Numbered from the stretch's first letter, positions 14,543 through 21,052 are shown. The stretch is DNA of 38,370 nt from Pseudooceanicola sp. (GCA_002709085.1 PAPR01000007.1:1-38370), one strand, 5' to 3'. Notes: a model not told the origin generated them from the sequence alone. Numbers and translations are program-made.

Positions 14543-15153
14543 CCCCTCGCCTTAACTAGCTCTTTGGTTAGCGCTTTAAAATGCGCCTCGATTTGCTTTA
14601 AATCTTCGATCCGGTACCGCTTTGGTTCGTGCGGGCCTTCTAGCCGCTCAACTTCCGCCAAACCGATTTTCTCTATCAGTCGTTCTCGGTATGCCGCGGC
14701 AACCGTCCGGCTTTTTCTTGCGTACTTACCTGATCCCGCGTTGCATGACTTAAGCTGCTTGTGGCAATTCATTGGGTCAAAGCGCAGCTCTGGAAACGCG
14801 CCGCGGCTAAGGTAGTGGCCAGCATCAAAGCTGCCGCCCGCCTTCCAAGACTCATCCGGCCCCCACTCGCCACAATCAATACAGGGTTCGTTGCGGTCAC
14901 GCTCTCGCACATAGGCGTTAAAGGCCTTCTGAGCCTTCTTTGTCCAGTCGCTGACAGTGAGTAACGCCTCTTTGCGCTCCCGGTCTTGCCGCCTCTGAGC
15001 CTTTCGCTTTGCCTCGGCATCTTTGGCCGCATTCTTTTTTGCCAACGCCAGAGCGCAACTAGGGCCGCACACAACCTGCATTGAATTCATTGGGCTGAAT
15101 CGATCAGGGCACATGCGGCACTTTTTCAGCTTTGGCTTAGCGGCGCGAATCAT
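14539..15153 (-). CDS. ninG: NinG-like recombination protein (Rap)
   Basis: 204 residues from ATG 15153. It has the NinG layout: N-terminal CRMC and VVCGPSC zinc pair, a basic coiled middle (residues 35-70), then CIDCGEWG, GGSFDAGHYLSRGA, LRFDPMNCHKQLKSCN, the conserved zinc/HNH-like core, and a helical C-terminus. Lambda Rap (NinG) promotes recombination by acting on branched DNA. Its presence in a cluster of small overlapping genes between the replication gene and Q identifies this as a nin-type region. Confidence 0.88.
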   Translation of the reverse strand: MIRAAKPKLKKCRMCPDRFSPMNSMQVVCGPSCALALAKKNAAKDAEAKRKAQRRQDRERKEALLTVSDWTKKAQKAFNAYVRERDRNEPCIDCGEWGPDESWKAGGSFDAGHYLSRGAFPELRFDPMNCHKQLKSCNAGSGKYARKSRTVAAAYRERLIEKIGLAEVERLEGPHEPKRYRIEDLKQIEAHFKALTKELVKARG

Positions 15154-15154
15154 G

Positions 15155-15286
15155 TCAGCCCCAGTAGCAGATTGCGTAAAGCGCGGCGAATCCAGCGCCA
15201 AAAATTGCCATCACCAATGCCGTGCAAAGCAGTGCGTCAGCCATCCAGTTAGGCATTCCGTGTTTGTATTCGTTGTCGTTATTCAC
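15155..15286 (-). CDS. Very small single-pass membrane protein
   Basis: 43 residues starting at GTG 15286, with GGGGGAGG just upstream, and ending one base before the ninG start. A 10-residue polar N-terminus is followed by one hydrophobic helix (about 16-40: CTALVMAIFGAGFAALYAI). Overlapping starts and stops and a good ribosome-binding site argue that it is real. Function unknown. Confidence 0.45.
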   Translation of the reverse strand: MNNDNEYKHGMPNWMADALLCTALVMAIFGAGFAALYAICYWG

Positions 15287-15542
15287 CGTCCTCCCCCTGA
15301 TCGTTAAGCTTTGAGTGAATCGTTAAGGCCAAAATGGCAACGTTTACCGCAGCCTCGGCCAAGGCCTCTGGCTCACAGTTGTCGAAGGCGTCATACACCT
15401 TTCGAACATCAATAGTCAGCTCGTCTTTTATGTGGCGCACAGTATGGTTACTAGCCAGCCACCACTTTTCCCCAAGTAAGCACTCTTTTTCTGTAAGCGC
15501 TTCGTCCAACTTTTTACTGAATGCCACGACTGAGTTATTCAC
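15279..15542 (-). CDS. Hypothetical helical protein
   Basis: 87 residues starting at GTG, with a GTGA overlap with the upstream gene. Largely helical; a C-terminal EALAEAAVNVAILALTIHSKL segment looks like the helix of phage nucleotide-pyrophosphohydrolase-type proteins, but the metal-binding glutamate pattern is not complete. Function unknown. Confidence 0.45.
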   Translation of the reverse strand: MNNSVVAFSKKLDEALTEKECLLGEKWWLASNHTVRHIKDELTIDVRKVYDAFDNCEPEALAEAAVNVAILALTIHSKLNDQGEDGE

Positions 15543-16030
15543 TGATTCTGCTCCCGCTGTAATTTGGCGTACTCGCCTGAATTTGGAATTGTTAACTTAA
15601 TGCCTCGCTCGGTTGCCCACTCAAGATGGCGATCCATCGCGAATAAACGTTTACCCTTTGGTGCCACAACGGCATAGGGATTCTTGCGGCTCATTGACCA
15701 GCTATAGCGAACGCCATGTTCGTTTGAGCCGAGCCAGCGCATTGTGAAAAGCTCGTGGGCGTCGTTTTCATTGAACTTCCGCTTACCCCTAAGATTGCCG
15801 TGCTTGTCGCAGTAACCAGGCATCGTGCAGCCGTTTGCAGCCATTACCACCGCTGTCTCTGCCATCCACTTGCGCCACGTTTTAAGCATCGACAATGAGC
15901 CGGTATCGCCATCATCAACCGTCGCGATAAACGGCTTGCCAATGGGCATCTTGCTAATGCTGGCCAGCGTTTCATCGTCAAACGCTTCAAATAGCGTGTC
16001 AGCTCTTTTCGTCAGTCTTAGCGAACCCAT
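15539..16030 (-). CDS. Nin-region protein in NinB position
   Basis: 163 residues from ATG 16030, with GAGG at 5-6 nt; a GTG two codons upstream is the alternative. Features: KPFIATVDDGDTGS near residue 35, a WRKWMAE helix, DAHELFTMRWLG near the middle, and DRHLEWATERGIKL near the C-terminus. The general plan (nucleic-acid-type beta strands, WMA helix, terminal EW.TERGI helix) resembles NinB-type single-strand-binding recombination mediators, but similarity is too weak to name it. Confidence 0.5.
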   Translation of the reverse strand: MGSLRLTKRADTLFEAFDDETLASISKMPIGKPFIATVDDGDTGSLSMLKTWRKWMAETAVVMAANGCTMPGYCDKHGNLRGKRKFNENDAHELFTMRWLGSNEHGVRYSWSMSRKNPYAVVAPKGKRLFAMDRHLEWATERGIKLTIPNSGEYAKLQREQNQ

Positions 16031-16082
16031 ACTCACCTCTTGAATTAGTGCCCCGTACGACCACCGTGGGGCTTCCGACCTT

Positions 16083-16271
16083 CTACCCTTGGCTAGGGCG
16101 GTCTAACTCCGCCAAGGTTGTCGAGGCCTTAGCTGATGGAGTGTTCTGGATAAAATCTGGCACGCGGTCACCGTCGCGCTCGGCGATTAAAAACTCAGCC
16201 GTGCAAATACCTAGGCGCCGGCAGCTCAGCTCTACGCGCACGGCTCTTTCGTAATCCTGCTGCATGGTCAC
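16083..16271 (-). CDS. Hypothetical small protein
   Basis: 62 residues from a GTG at 16271 that overlaps the stop of the zinc-finger gene; an ATG two codons on is the alternative. Contains CRRLGICTAEFLIAERDGDR. Function unknown. The 50 bases after it fold weakly (GCCCC/GGGGC) without a U-tract. Confidence 0.4.
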   Translation of the reverse strand: MTMQQDYERAVRVELSCRRLGICTAEFLIAERDGDRVPDFIQNTPSAKASTTLAELDRPSQG

Positions 16272-16594
16272 GCCACAATCCTCAGCTTTCGGGTTTTTAT
16301 GTCCGAATAGACGGCCATGCTTAGGCCTGACGAGCTTTCGATTTCAGCCGGTATCTTCCCGCACCAATCGAGCATTGCCTGTAGGTCGCTTGCCAGGTCA
16401 TTCGCATAGGCTCGGCGGGAAGTATCGGCAGCCGGGACGTTTCCAAGGCCGTCACACTCCTGGCACTCGTGCTCATGACCTAAGTCGCATTCCTGGTGGC
16501 CCTCACCACAACACTCCTCGCACTGAACAGGCTCATCGTCTTTATGGGCCAGCTCAACCTGACGCTTCCATTCCTCATAGCTAATTACTTTCAC
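16268..16594 (-). CDS. DnaJ-type zinc-finger protein
   Basis: 108 residues. Residues 25-52 hold CEECCGEG, CDLGHEHEC and CQECDGLG: two CxxCxGxG repeats as in the DnaJ cysteine-rich domain, with an additional Cys/His pair between them, so one or two zinc ions are likely. No J domain is attached. The C-terminal half is a helical segment. Coupled by ATGA to the winged-helix gene upstream. Such stand-alone fingers are frequent in phage nin-type regions; partner and role unknown. Confidence 0.65.
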   Translation of the reverse strand: MKVISYEEWKRQVELAHKDDEPVQCEECCGEGHQECDLGHEHECQECDGLGNVPAADTSRRAYANDLASDLQAMLDWCGKIPAEIESSSGLSMAVYSDIKTRKLRIVA

Positions 16595-16854
16595 GCTGCC
16601 ACCCTCCGCTTGCTAATCCGATTCCATCGCGCCCGCTCGTTTTTCGTTAGGCGGTACTGACTGCGCCATGCGCCAGTCTCTGCGCAAAGCATCTTGCCGC
16701 AGCAATAAACACGGCCAGCGGCTTTCAGGTCAGCCAGGCGGCCGCTTGCTTGGTTGATCATCAGGCCCGGCACCGCGTCGACGATTTCGTGACAGGTGAC
16801 GCCAGGGTGATTGAATAAAAACTCTAAAATTGTGGGTTTCCAGTCTTTGCGCAT
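16591..16854 (-). CDS. Small winged-helix DNA-binding protein
   Basis: 87 residues from ATG 16854, chosen because GAGGT lies 7 nt upstream; the GTG at 16863 overlaps that signal. TILEFLFNHPGVTCHEIVDAVPGL, then SGRLADLKAAGRVYC..., is a complete winged helix: helix 1, helix 2, recognition helix, wing. A CC..C triplet near residues 51-58 is unusual. It follows the replication initiator directly and could be a replication accessory or transcription regulator. Confidence 0.6.
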   Translation of the reverse strand: MRKDWKPTILEFLFNHPGVTCHEIVDAVPGLMINQASGRLADLKAAGRVYCCGKMLCAETGAWRSQYRLTKNERARWNRISKRRVAA

Positions 16855-16864
16855 GGTGGTCACC

Positions 16865-17737
16865 TCAGTTAGCCCAGCTTCGGTCGGTTAAGTCATCGTG
16901 AATCGAACGCTGATGAGTTGTTTTTTTGTCATCCGGGGTTATGCGTGACACCTTGCGCGGTTCGTCGTGGTAATTGCCCTCGATCACCTTCGCGAAGTTT
17001 CCCGCCTTGGTTAGCCACTCAAGGCTTGCAATGAAGTGCTTGCGGCCCGCAGTGGGCTCGGTCAGACCCATCAGGAATCGAGAGCCGCGAACCAGTGTGA
17101 AATACTGCGACCAAGCCTCAAGACTTCGCATCTGGTCGTGTTCGCGCCACCGGGCCTTGATCTGTGACCGCCGGGCATCGGTTAAAACTTTCAGCTTCGG
17201 CAGTTCGGGCAGGATTTCGTGGTACAGGTCGACAATGCGCTTGGTCGGGCAATCGGCAATTTCCGAAATTGGTTTTTCCGGTGCCGGCGCCACAGATGTT
17301 TTACTTTGATGTTCTATTTGATGTTCACTTTGTTGTTCATTGTTCTTGGAGTGGTAGTCCAAGTTGGAGTTGGACTCCTGCTCCAAGTTGGAGTTGGTGT
17401 TCTCGTCCAAGCTGGAGCACAACTCCAAGTTGGACTCCTGCTCCAATTTGGAGTAATGGTTTTCTGCTTCGACTGGCACCATCAAAGTGTATTGATTCCC
17501 ACCGGTATAGCCGCGGCGTTTTTTCGTCAGCCAGCCTTTTTCGGCGAGACCTTTTGTCACTTTTGAAACAAAGGTTTTGTCCTTCAATCCAGAGCGCGCC
17601 GCGATGGCCTCAGCAGAGGGCCACACGGTATCCGCGTTCTTGTTTCTGAATGAATACAGCGATAGCAATACACGACGCTCAGGCCCGGTTAGGCGCGGGT
17701 CTGTAATAGCTTCGACGGGGGCAATCAGTAACGACAC
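16865..17737 (-). CDS. Replication initiator (lambda O-like), carries the origin
   Basis: 290 residues from GTG 17737, overlapping the upstream TAG by one base. Residues 15-85 form a winged helix (LTGPERRVLLSLYSF, PSAEAIAARSGL, FVSKVTKGLAEKGWLTKK, then a GGNQYTL wing) for iteron binding. Residues 94-127 are encoded by the iterons and read as SNLE/SNLD repeats. Residues 128-150 are a Gln/Glu/His/Asn-rich linker encoded by the AT-rich stretch. The C-terminal 110 residues (IVDLYHEILPELPKLKVL to WLTKAGNFAKVIEGNY) are a domain common in phage replication proteins that contact the helicase loader or helicase. No loader (lambda P/DnaC) gene is visible, so the C-terminal domain may recruit host helicase directly. 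Confidence 0.85.
   Translation of the reverse strand: MSLLIAPVEAITDPRLTGPERRVLLSLYSFRNKNADTVWPSAEAIAARSGLKDKTFVSKVTKGLAEKGWLTKKRRGYTGGNQYTLMVPVEAENHYSKLEQESNLELCSSLDENTNSNLEQESNSNLDYHSKNNEQQSEHQIEHQSKTSVAPAPEKPISEIADCPTKRIVDLYHEILPELPKLKVLTDARRSQIKARWREHDQMRSLEAWSQYFTLVRGSRFLMGLTEPTAGRKHFIASLEWLTKAGNFAKVIEGNYHDEPRKVSRITPDDKKTTHQRSIHDDLTDRSWAN
17301..17346. other. AT-rich putative DNA-unwinding element
   Basis: Directly beside the iterons, on the downstream side of the gene. About 70% A+T, with a repeated GAACATCAAA-like unit on the minus strand. In lambda ori an AT-rich stretch likewise follows the iterons in the O gene. Confidence 0.55.
17358..17454. other. Origin iterons: five palindromic repeats inside the initiator gene
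   Basis: Five copies of CTCCAAGTTGGAG (each a near-perfect palindrome) start at TCC positions 17358, 17382, 17406, 17424 and 17442, at 24, 24, 18 and 18 bp spacing. A half copy (CTTGGAG) lies at 17345-17351. Copies 2 and 5 are complete; the others differ by one or two bases. Location in the middle of the O-like gene and dyad symmetry of each repeat match lambda-type origins. Confidence 0.85.
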
Positions 17738-18378
17738 TACGCGGCCTCACCTTTAGCCAAAAAAGCGTCAACGCTGCAGTGGTGTACCTTGAATTCGATT
17801 ACCCATACCCAAGGATTGGCGTCCCAGTTTTGGTAGATGGAGCCCCATAGGTTTTTAAACCCTTCTCGGTAAGGCTGCGACCCTCCGTCAGGCGGGACAA
17901 GAATGGATTCAATGCCCTCGGCCTCGGCATCGCTCTCGCTAATATCCTGCAGGCGCTCTACGCGAACACTGGTGATTTCAAGAGTTAGGCGCGAAGCCCA
18001 GCGCGGCATGAACCTCATGCGACGCAATTTACCGGGCTTAATCATCACGCATCCGGTAGTGCGAACCATTTGATCGGCCTCGTACAAAATAGGCTCACCG
18101 CGGCTCAGTAGGCTCGGCTTGACGTAATCGCACTGGCTGCATGTGCGATATGACTCTTTAGCCCATAGCAGGTCGCCCACTTCTCCGTAAGGGCAGCGCA
18201 GAGGTTCGGTTTCCGCGAAATCCCCAGGCCAAGAAACAAGCTCGTTATTAATGATGCTCCAGTGATTATCTGGATAAGCCCTTTTTGGGCCATCAACAGG
18301 GCGCCGCGTCTGAATCTTACGTCCGTCCAAAATGGCGCACACCATTTCAGAGTTGAATAAAATCGGTTTTGTATTCAT
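17737..18378 (-). CDS. ASCH/PUA-like phage protein
   Basis: 213 residues from ATG 18378, with GAGG 6-7 nt upstream. It has the family pattern KPILFNSEMVCAILDGRKIQTRR at the N-terminus, CPYGEVGDLLWAKESY in the middle (plus a CSQC zinc-like pair), and RFMPRWASRLTLEITSVRVERLQDIS...AEGI. This is the ASCH-like group often annotated 'morphogenetic protein' in phage early regions. ASCH domains are RNA/nucleotide-binding PUA-fold relatives; the role in phages is not established. It lies between the small winged-helix gene and the initiator. Confidence 0.75.
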   Translation of the reverse strand: MNTKPILFNSEMVCAILDGRKIQTRRPVDGPKRAYPDNHWSIINNELVSWPGDFAETEPLRCPYGEVGDLLWAKESYRTCSQCDYVKPSLLSRGEPILYEADQMVRTTGCVMIKPGKLRRMRFMPRWASRLTLEITSVRVERLQDISESDAEAEGIESILVPPDGGSQPYREGFKNLWGSIYQNWDANPWVWVIEFKVHHCSVDAFLAKGEAA

Positions 18379-18480
18379 AATTACCTCACTTACCTTGATG
18401 TTGTTTAAAGCTCCGGTGCCTGCCAGCACTTAACGGGGCTTTTTCTTTATGCGAAAAAACTTCTTTGCCTGGTCTTGTAC

Positions 18481-18657
18481 TTACGGTTTTTTCTGAATCG
18501 ATCTTTGTGGGTGCACTCGACTACCCCCCCCCTTCGCCAGCATGTGCAGATAGCGGCCGGCGTCCTGTTGATCGATGTGGCATTGGGCCGCTATATCCTC
18601 TGGCGAGTATTCGCGGTCAAAATTCATTGCTGATAAAACTCGGTCGGCTATGCTCAT
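18481..18657 (-). CDS. Small winged-helix protein interrupted by a G9 tract
   Basis: 58 residues as read (ATG 18657 with CGGAG upstream; stop at 18481-18483). The N-terminal 42 residues are a winged-helix start: ADRVLSAMNF, YSPEDIAAQCHID, DAGRYLHMLAKGG. At 18524-18532 there are nine G in a row (minus strand), after which the reading frame gives a short odd tail (SRVHPQRSIQKKP). With eight G the frame would continue as VVECTHKDRFRKNRKY... to a stop at 18447-18449, a far more typical basic wing, about 69-70 residues in all. Either slippage or an indel at the tract is likely. Confidence 0.6.
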   Translation of the reverse strand: MSIADRVLSAMNFDREYSPEDIAAQCHIDQQDAGRYLHMLAKGGGSRVHPQRSIQKKP

Positions 18658-18662
18658 GGTCG

Positions 18663-19244
18663 TTACTCCACGGCTTTAAGACTTGGGTTTTTAATCCGCT
18701 CGATAGTCGCTAGAGCGTTCTGTAAAGCCGCTACCGCCTCGTTAATTTCACGCACGGCAATAGGGCTGGTACTGGGGTTTAACTTCAGTGCAAGCACGGC
18801 AGATTGCGCCTCGCTGCATTCCTTGATCATTTGGCCGAGCGTTACATCAAGGCATGCACCCTCTCCGCTCTCGGCGCTGGCAACGCACAACCCGGTATCA
18901 GCCAATAACTCGTTACCGCACGCGCTGCGAATATCAGCGGGCATTGCGCTTAAGATCGCCGGCAGAAGCTCTAGCACTCGATTACCGTCGGTGTGAATGC
19001 CGTCCTCTGCGACGCCTAGCCAGCGGAAAAGCTTTTGCGCGTTAGTGCGGGCCATAGCGAAGGCGTCGCCGGTGGTACGAAACGCTATATCGCTGCCATC
19101 TTCGGCTAACACACCAGTCAGGCCCATTGATGCGATCACCTCGACCAACTCCATTGCCACGGTCTCGCGACTAATGCGGTCACGGTTCATCCATTCGCGG
19201 ACGTACTTTCTAACGACTTCCTTGACTTGAATTTGACGCTTCAT
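18663..19244 (-). CDS. Unknown regulator-position protein (cII/YdaT position)
   Basis: 193 residues from ATG 19244, with GGGGG about 5 nt upstream; the frame is open to 19313 but that start has no signal and enters the terminator region. Starts basic (MKRQIQVKEVVRKYVREWM). Later it has a helical region (NAQKLFRWLGVAEDG) and a GNRVLELLPAILSAMPADIR segment that I have seen in proteins following Cro-like genes in Pseudomonas-type phages. No helix-turn-helix is obvious. It is the second gene of the leftward operon, immediately after the tR1-like terminator, the place of lambda cII or of YdaT after YdaS. Confidence 0.55.
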   Translation of the reverse strand: MKRQIQVKEVVRKYVREWMNRDRISRETVAMELVEVIASMGLTGVLAEDGSDIAFRTTGDAFAMARTNAQKLFRWLGVAEDGIHTDGNRVLELLPAILSAMPADIRSACGNELLADTGLCVASAESGEGACLDVTLGQMIKECSEAQSAVLALKLNPSTSPIAVREINEAVAALQNALATIERIKNPSLKAVE

Positions 19245-19311
19245 GACTGCCCCCAGGCATTCGGTTAAAGTTGATTTGTAGTGTGGGAGTACCGATTCCC
19301 AAAAACACTGC

Positions 19312-19346
19312 AAAAAAATGCCACCTCAGCTGTTGGCTAAGGTGGC
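19312..19346 (-). terminator. tR1-like terminator after cro
   Basis: Minus-strand RNA: GCCACCUUAGC, loop CAACA, GCUGAGGUGGC, A, then seven U. The 11-bp stem contains one U-G pair. It is placed between the Cro-like gene and the next gene, as lambda tR1 is between cro and cII, so downstream replication genes should need read-through or antitermination. No N-like gene was recognised. Confidence 0.8.
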
Positions 19347-19351
19347 GGGCG

Positions 19352-19582
19352 TTAGGCGGTTTTAGGTTTTGGTCGTGTTTCTTCTAGGATTTGATTTGGT
19401 GACAATTTATTTTTTGATAGCTGGGAAAGAACAGATGCGTACTGCGTCTCTCCGGTGTATTCGGTGCGAGGCAGAGAGCCCGACGCTATCCACTTATAGA
19501 CTGCGCGAATGCTTACACCGCAACCCTCTGATACGGCTTCTACGCCCCCGGCTTCGGCAATGGCGGACTTTACTGTGATCAC
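19352..19582 (-). CDS. Cro-like repressor (YdaS-type helix-turn-helix)
   Basis: 76 residues starting at GTG 19582, with AGGGG 7 nt upstream. The helix-turn-helix is GGVEAVSEGCGVSIRAVYKWIASGSLP (12-38), the short single-domain plan of Cro/YdaS proteins. It diverges from the CI-like gene across the operator region and is read from the promoter at 19617-19645. It should bind the same 15-bp operators and favour lytic growth. The tail is basic and proline-rich (EETRPKPKTA). Confidence 0.8.
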   Translation of the reverse strand: MITVKSAIAEAGGVEAVSEGCGVSIRAVYKWIASGSLPRTEYTGETQYASVLSQLSKNKLSPNQILEETRPKPKTA

Positions 19583-19600
19583 TGGTTATCCCCTGCAACG

Positions 19601-19615
19601 TGAACTTTCAGTACA
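19601..19615. promoter_or_regulatory. Operator O1
   Basis: TGAACTTTCAGTACA: arms TGAAC and GTACA separated by 5 nt. It overlaps the start-site end of the cro promoter. One of six sites sharing TGNAC-N5-GTACA. Confidence 0.7.
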
Positions 19616-19616
19616 C

Positions 19617-19645
19617 ATATTAAACGGAACTGAAAGTACATGCAA
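19617..19645 (-). promoter_or_regulatory. Promoter pR for cro and the leftward operon
   Basis: Minus strand TTGCAT (19640-19645), 17-nt spacer, TAATAT (19617-19622). Operator O2 lies within the spacer, so a bound repressor blocks it. Confidence 0.75.
19626..19640. promoter_or_regulatory. Operator O2
   Basis: GGAACTGAAAGTACA, one arm off consensus. It is centred 25 bp from O1 and covers the pR spacer and the -35 of the repressor promoter. Confidence 0.7.
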
Positions 19646-19658
19646 CAACTGGGATAAT
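19630..19658 (+). promoter_or_regulatory. Repressor promoter pRM, probably giving a leaderless mRNA
   Basis: CTGAAA (19630-19635), 17 nt, GATAAT (19653-19658). Transcription would begin 6-7 nt later, at or one base before the repressor ATG at 19665. There is no Shine-Dalgarno. Lambda cI from pRM has the same arrangement. Confidence 0.6.
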
Positions 19659-19672
19659 GTACTGATGGTACA
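19658..19672. promoter_or_regulatory. Operator O3, covering the repressor start codon
   Basis: TGTACTGATGGTACA: perfect TGTAC/GTACA arms. The repressor ATG (19665-19667) is at its centre, so binding would shut off repressor synthesis. Centred 32 bp from O2. Confidence 0.7.
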
Positions 19673-20033
19673 AAGTGAATCAGACAGAAAGGCTTTTGCT
19701 GACCGGCTTGTTAAAGCTGCTGCATTTGCTGGCTATAAAGGTCGCGGCGTTGGCGCAGACCTCGCGGAGCTATTTGACGTAACCCCAAAAGCAGTAAGCA
19801 AGTGGGTTAATGCGGAGACAATGCCTAGGAGGGGCAAGATAGACGAGATGGCGAAAACCTTTAAGGTTGACCGCCAATGGCTCGAATACGGCGTTGGAAC
19901 AATGGAGGATGGTGTAAGCGACATTAAGGGTCTTGCCGGCATTGTGGAGATGGGCCTATCTCCCGAATCTCTTCGGGAGCTTGAAGATCATGCCCGCCTT
20001 CTGAAGCTAAAAGAGAATTCGCAAGGTCAATAA
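19665..20033 (+). CDS. CI-like repressor, short form without S24 domain
   Basis: 122 residues from ATG 19665; the frame is open upstream to 19509 but that part runs through the operators and Cro start. The helix-turn-helix is GRGVGADLAELFDVTPKAVSKWVNAETMP (about 26-54), followed by the usual IDEMAKTFKVDRQWLEYGVG of CI-type N-terminal domains. The C-terminal 40 residues (LSPESLRELEDHARLL) resemble the last helix of phage regulators, but there is no serine/lysine peptidase fold. RecA-triggered self-cleavage is therefore not expected; induction must use another route. It should maintain lysogeny by binding O1-O3 and the pL operators. Confidence 0.8.
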   Translation: MVQSESDRKAFADRLVKAAAFAGYKGRGVGADLAELFDVTPKAVSKWVNAETMPRRGKIDEMAKTFKVDRQWLEYGVGTMEDGVSDIKGLAGIVEMGLSPESLRELEDHARLLKLKENSQGQ

Positions 20034-20115
20034 CTGATTTCCGCCCCTCATCGCTGAGGCCCTTCATCTCAGAGTGAATACTGTTAATTATTTTTGCTCT
20101 ATCAGCTCCGAACAT
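19924..20115 (-). CDS. Possible small protein convergent with the repressor gene
   Basis: 63 residues from ATG 20115, with GGAGG 10 nt upstream. The first 27 codons lie outside the repressor gene, the rest is antisense to its 3' end. Predicted helical: RAKIINSIHSEMKGLSDEGRKSVIDLANSLLAS. A weak promoter (TTGATT, 17 nt, TACTTT, minus strand, around 20143-20171) precedes it. It might be an antisense regulator or antirepressor, or simply a chance frame. Confidence 0.3.
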   Translation of the reverse strand: MFGADRAKIINSIHSEMKGLSDEGRKSVIDLANSLLASEGGHDLQAPEEIREIGPSPQCRQDP

Positions 20116-20351
20116 AGCCGCCAGGCCTCCATTGGGTGAACGGTCAAAGTACTGTATATAAACCCATAAATCAAACAGCAGCAGACATAATATACACAAA
20201 TAAAATGCTTAAATATCAAGAACTTGCAACCCTATCGTGTGCTATAGAATTTCTAAGCTTTTGATTTTTGTCGTAATTACTGGATTGCTCGGTGAGCGAT
20301 CACTACAGTTTTTACGTTATGTAAATTAGTGTAAATGCCATGGGAGGCACT
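20034..20351. other. AT-rich interval between repressor and exported-protein genes
   Basis: 318 bases. Holds the start of the possible minus-strand small gene, its weak promoter, and a palindrome TTTAC-GTTAT-GTAAA at 20311-20325 with the same 5-5-5 plan as the operators but different arms. A promoter for the downstream genes must be here or they are read from pRM; no strong one stands out. No other gene seen. Confidence 0.6.
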
Positions 20352-20699
20352 ATGTTCAGACTATCAGGCTCCGCAAGAATTCCGAGGCCCCTTAAAAGTG
20401 CCCTATTGGCATTGTTGTTAACATTACCTAGCTTAACGTGGGCTGAAGATGACCCTTCGGATGGAGGGCTGATCATTAAGCGAATGTTGGCCACCGGAAA
20501 ATTCACAGGCGGCTGTGGGATATTCGAAATGATGGCGGACTTTCAGAAGCGAACCCAGATGGACGGAGGGGATGATTTCCTCTTTCGCTTCTGGACGATG
20601 GAGGCTGCTCGACTTGGGATGACGCTAAAAGAATACGCCACGCAATGTGCGGCGGCATACAAAAACTATAAAGATTACGAGGCTCTAGCAGATTTTTAG
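20352..20699 (+). CDS. Exported small protein (lysogeny-region cargo)
   Basis: 115 residues from ATG 20352, with GGGAGG 4 nt upstream. Residues 1-31 are a signal peptide: basic start, LKSALLALLLTLP core, cleavage after TWA. The mature part (about 84 residues) has two cysteines (GGCGIFE and TQCAAAY) that could form a disulphide, plus FQKRTQMDGGDDFLFRF and EAARLGMTLKEY. No named family recognised. It is on the same strand as the repressor, so it is probably expressed in the lysogen. The cell envelope location suggests a surface or exclusion role; inference. Confidence 0.65.
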   Translation: MFRLSGSARIPRPLKSALLALLLTLPSLTWAEDDPSDGGLIIKRMLATGKFTGGCGIFEMMADFQKRTQMDGGDDFLFRFWTMEAARLGMTLKEYATQCAAAYKNYKDYEALADF

Positions 20700-20737
20700 G
20701 GTGAATAAGCCCGCAACCAACAGAAAGGACACTTCCA

Positions 20738-21052
20738 ATGAATAAATATATTGCTCTTGTTCTCGCCGGGGCTCTTGTCTCTGGCTGCTCTACCACCCTG
20801 AATGGTGAGGGTGCGAACGTTAGAACGGCTCACGATGGTGAAGACCTTTCGAACTGCGAGTTTCGCGGCATGGTTACAGCCAAAAGCCCAGAGTTTGCCA
20901 TCACCCCCGGTCAAGAGGCCGAATACGCAATGAATGACGCCAGAAACAAGGTTGGTGAACGAGGCGGAAATATCATGAAAATGGTGACCAGCGACCAAGG
21001 CACGTTTACCGGAGTAACCATCAATGCAGAGGCTTATCGCTGCTCTCAGTAA
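20738..21052 (+). CDS. Lipoprotein, DUF4156-like
   Basis: 104 residues. Signal peptide with lipobox LVSGC (cysteine 17), so a lipid-anchored envelope protein; the residues after Cys are STT, not Asp at +2, suggesting outer-membrane sorting. The mature part has ANVRTAHD, LSNCEFRGMVTA, ARNKVGERGGNIMKMV and a terminal AYRCSQ, the pattern of DUF4156 lipoproteins with two conserved cysteines. It lies in a rex-like position beside the repressor. Superinfection exclusion by a prophage lipoprotein is a known strategy; its use here is inference. Confidence 0.75.
   Translation: MNKYIALVLAGALVSGCSTTLNGEGANVRTAHDGEDLSNCEFRGMVTAKSPEFAITPGQEAEYAMNDARNKVGERGGNIMKMVTSDQGTFTGVTINAEAYRCSQ

Noticed and set aside
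17358..17454. CRISPR-like repeats
   Set aside because: Units are short palindromes with 4-10-base gaps, inside a coding frame and next to an AT-rich stretch. They fit origin iterons, not repeat-spacer arrays.
19509..19664. Longer N-terminus for the repressor
   Set aside because: It would run through pR, the operators and the start of the Cro-like gene, and has no ribosome-binding site.
20143..20162. LexA box at TACTGTATAT
   Set aside because: The left half is perfect but the right half does not match, so a LexA dimer site is unlikely.
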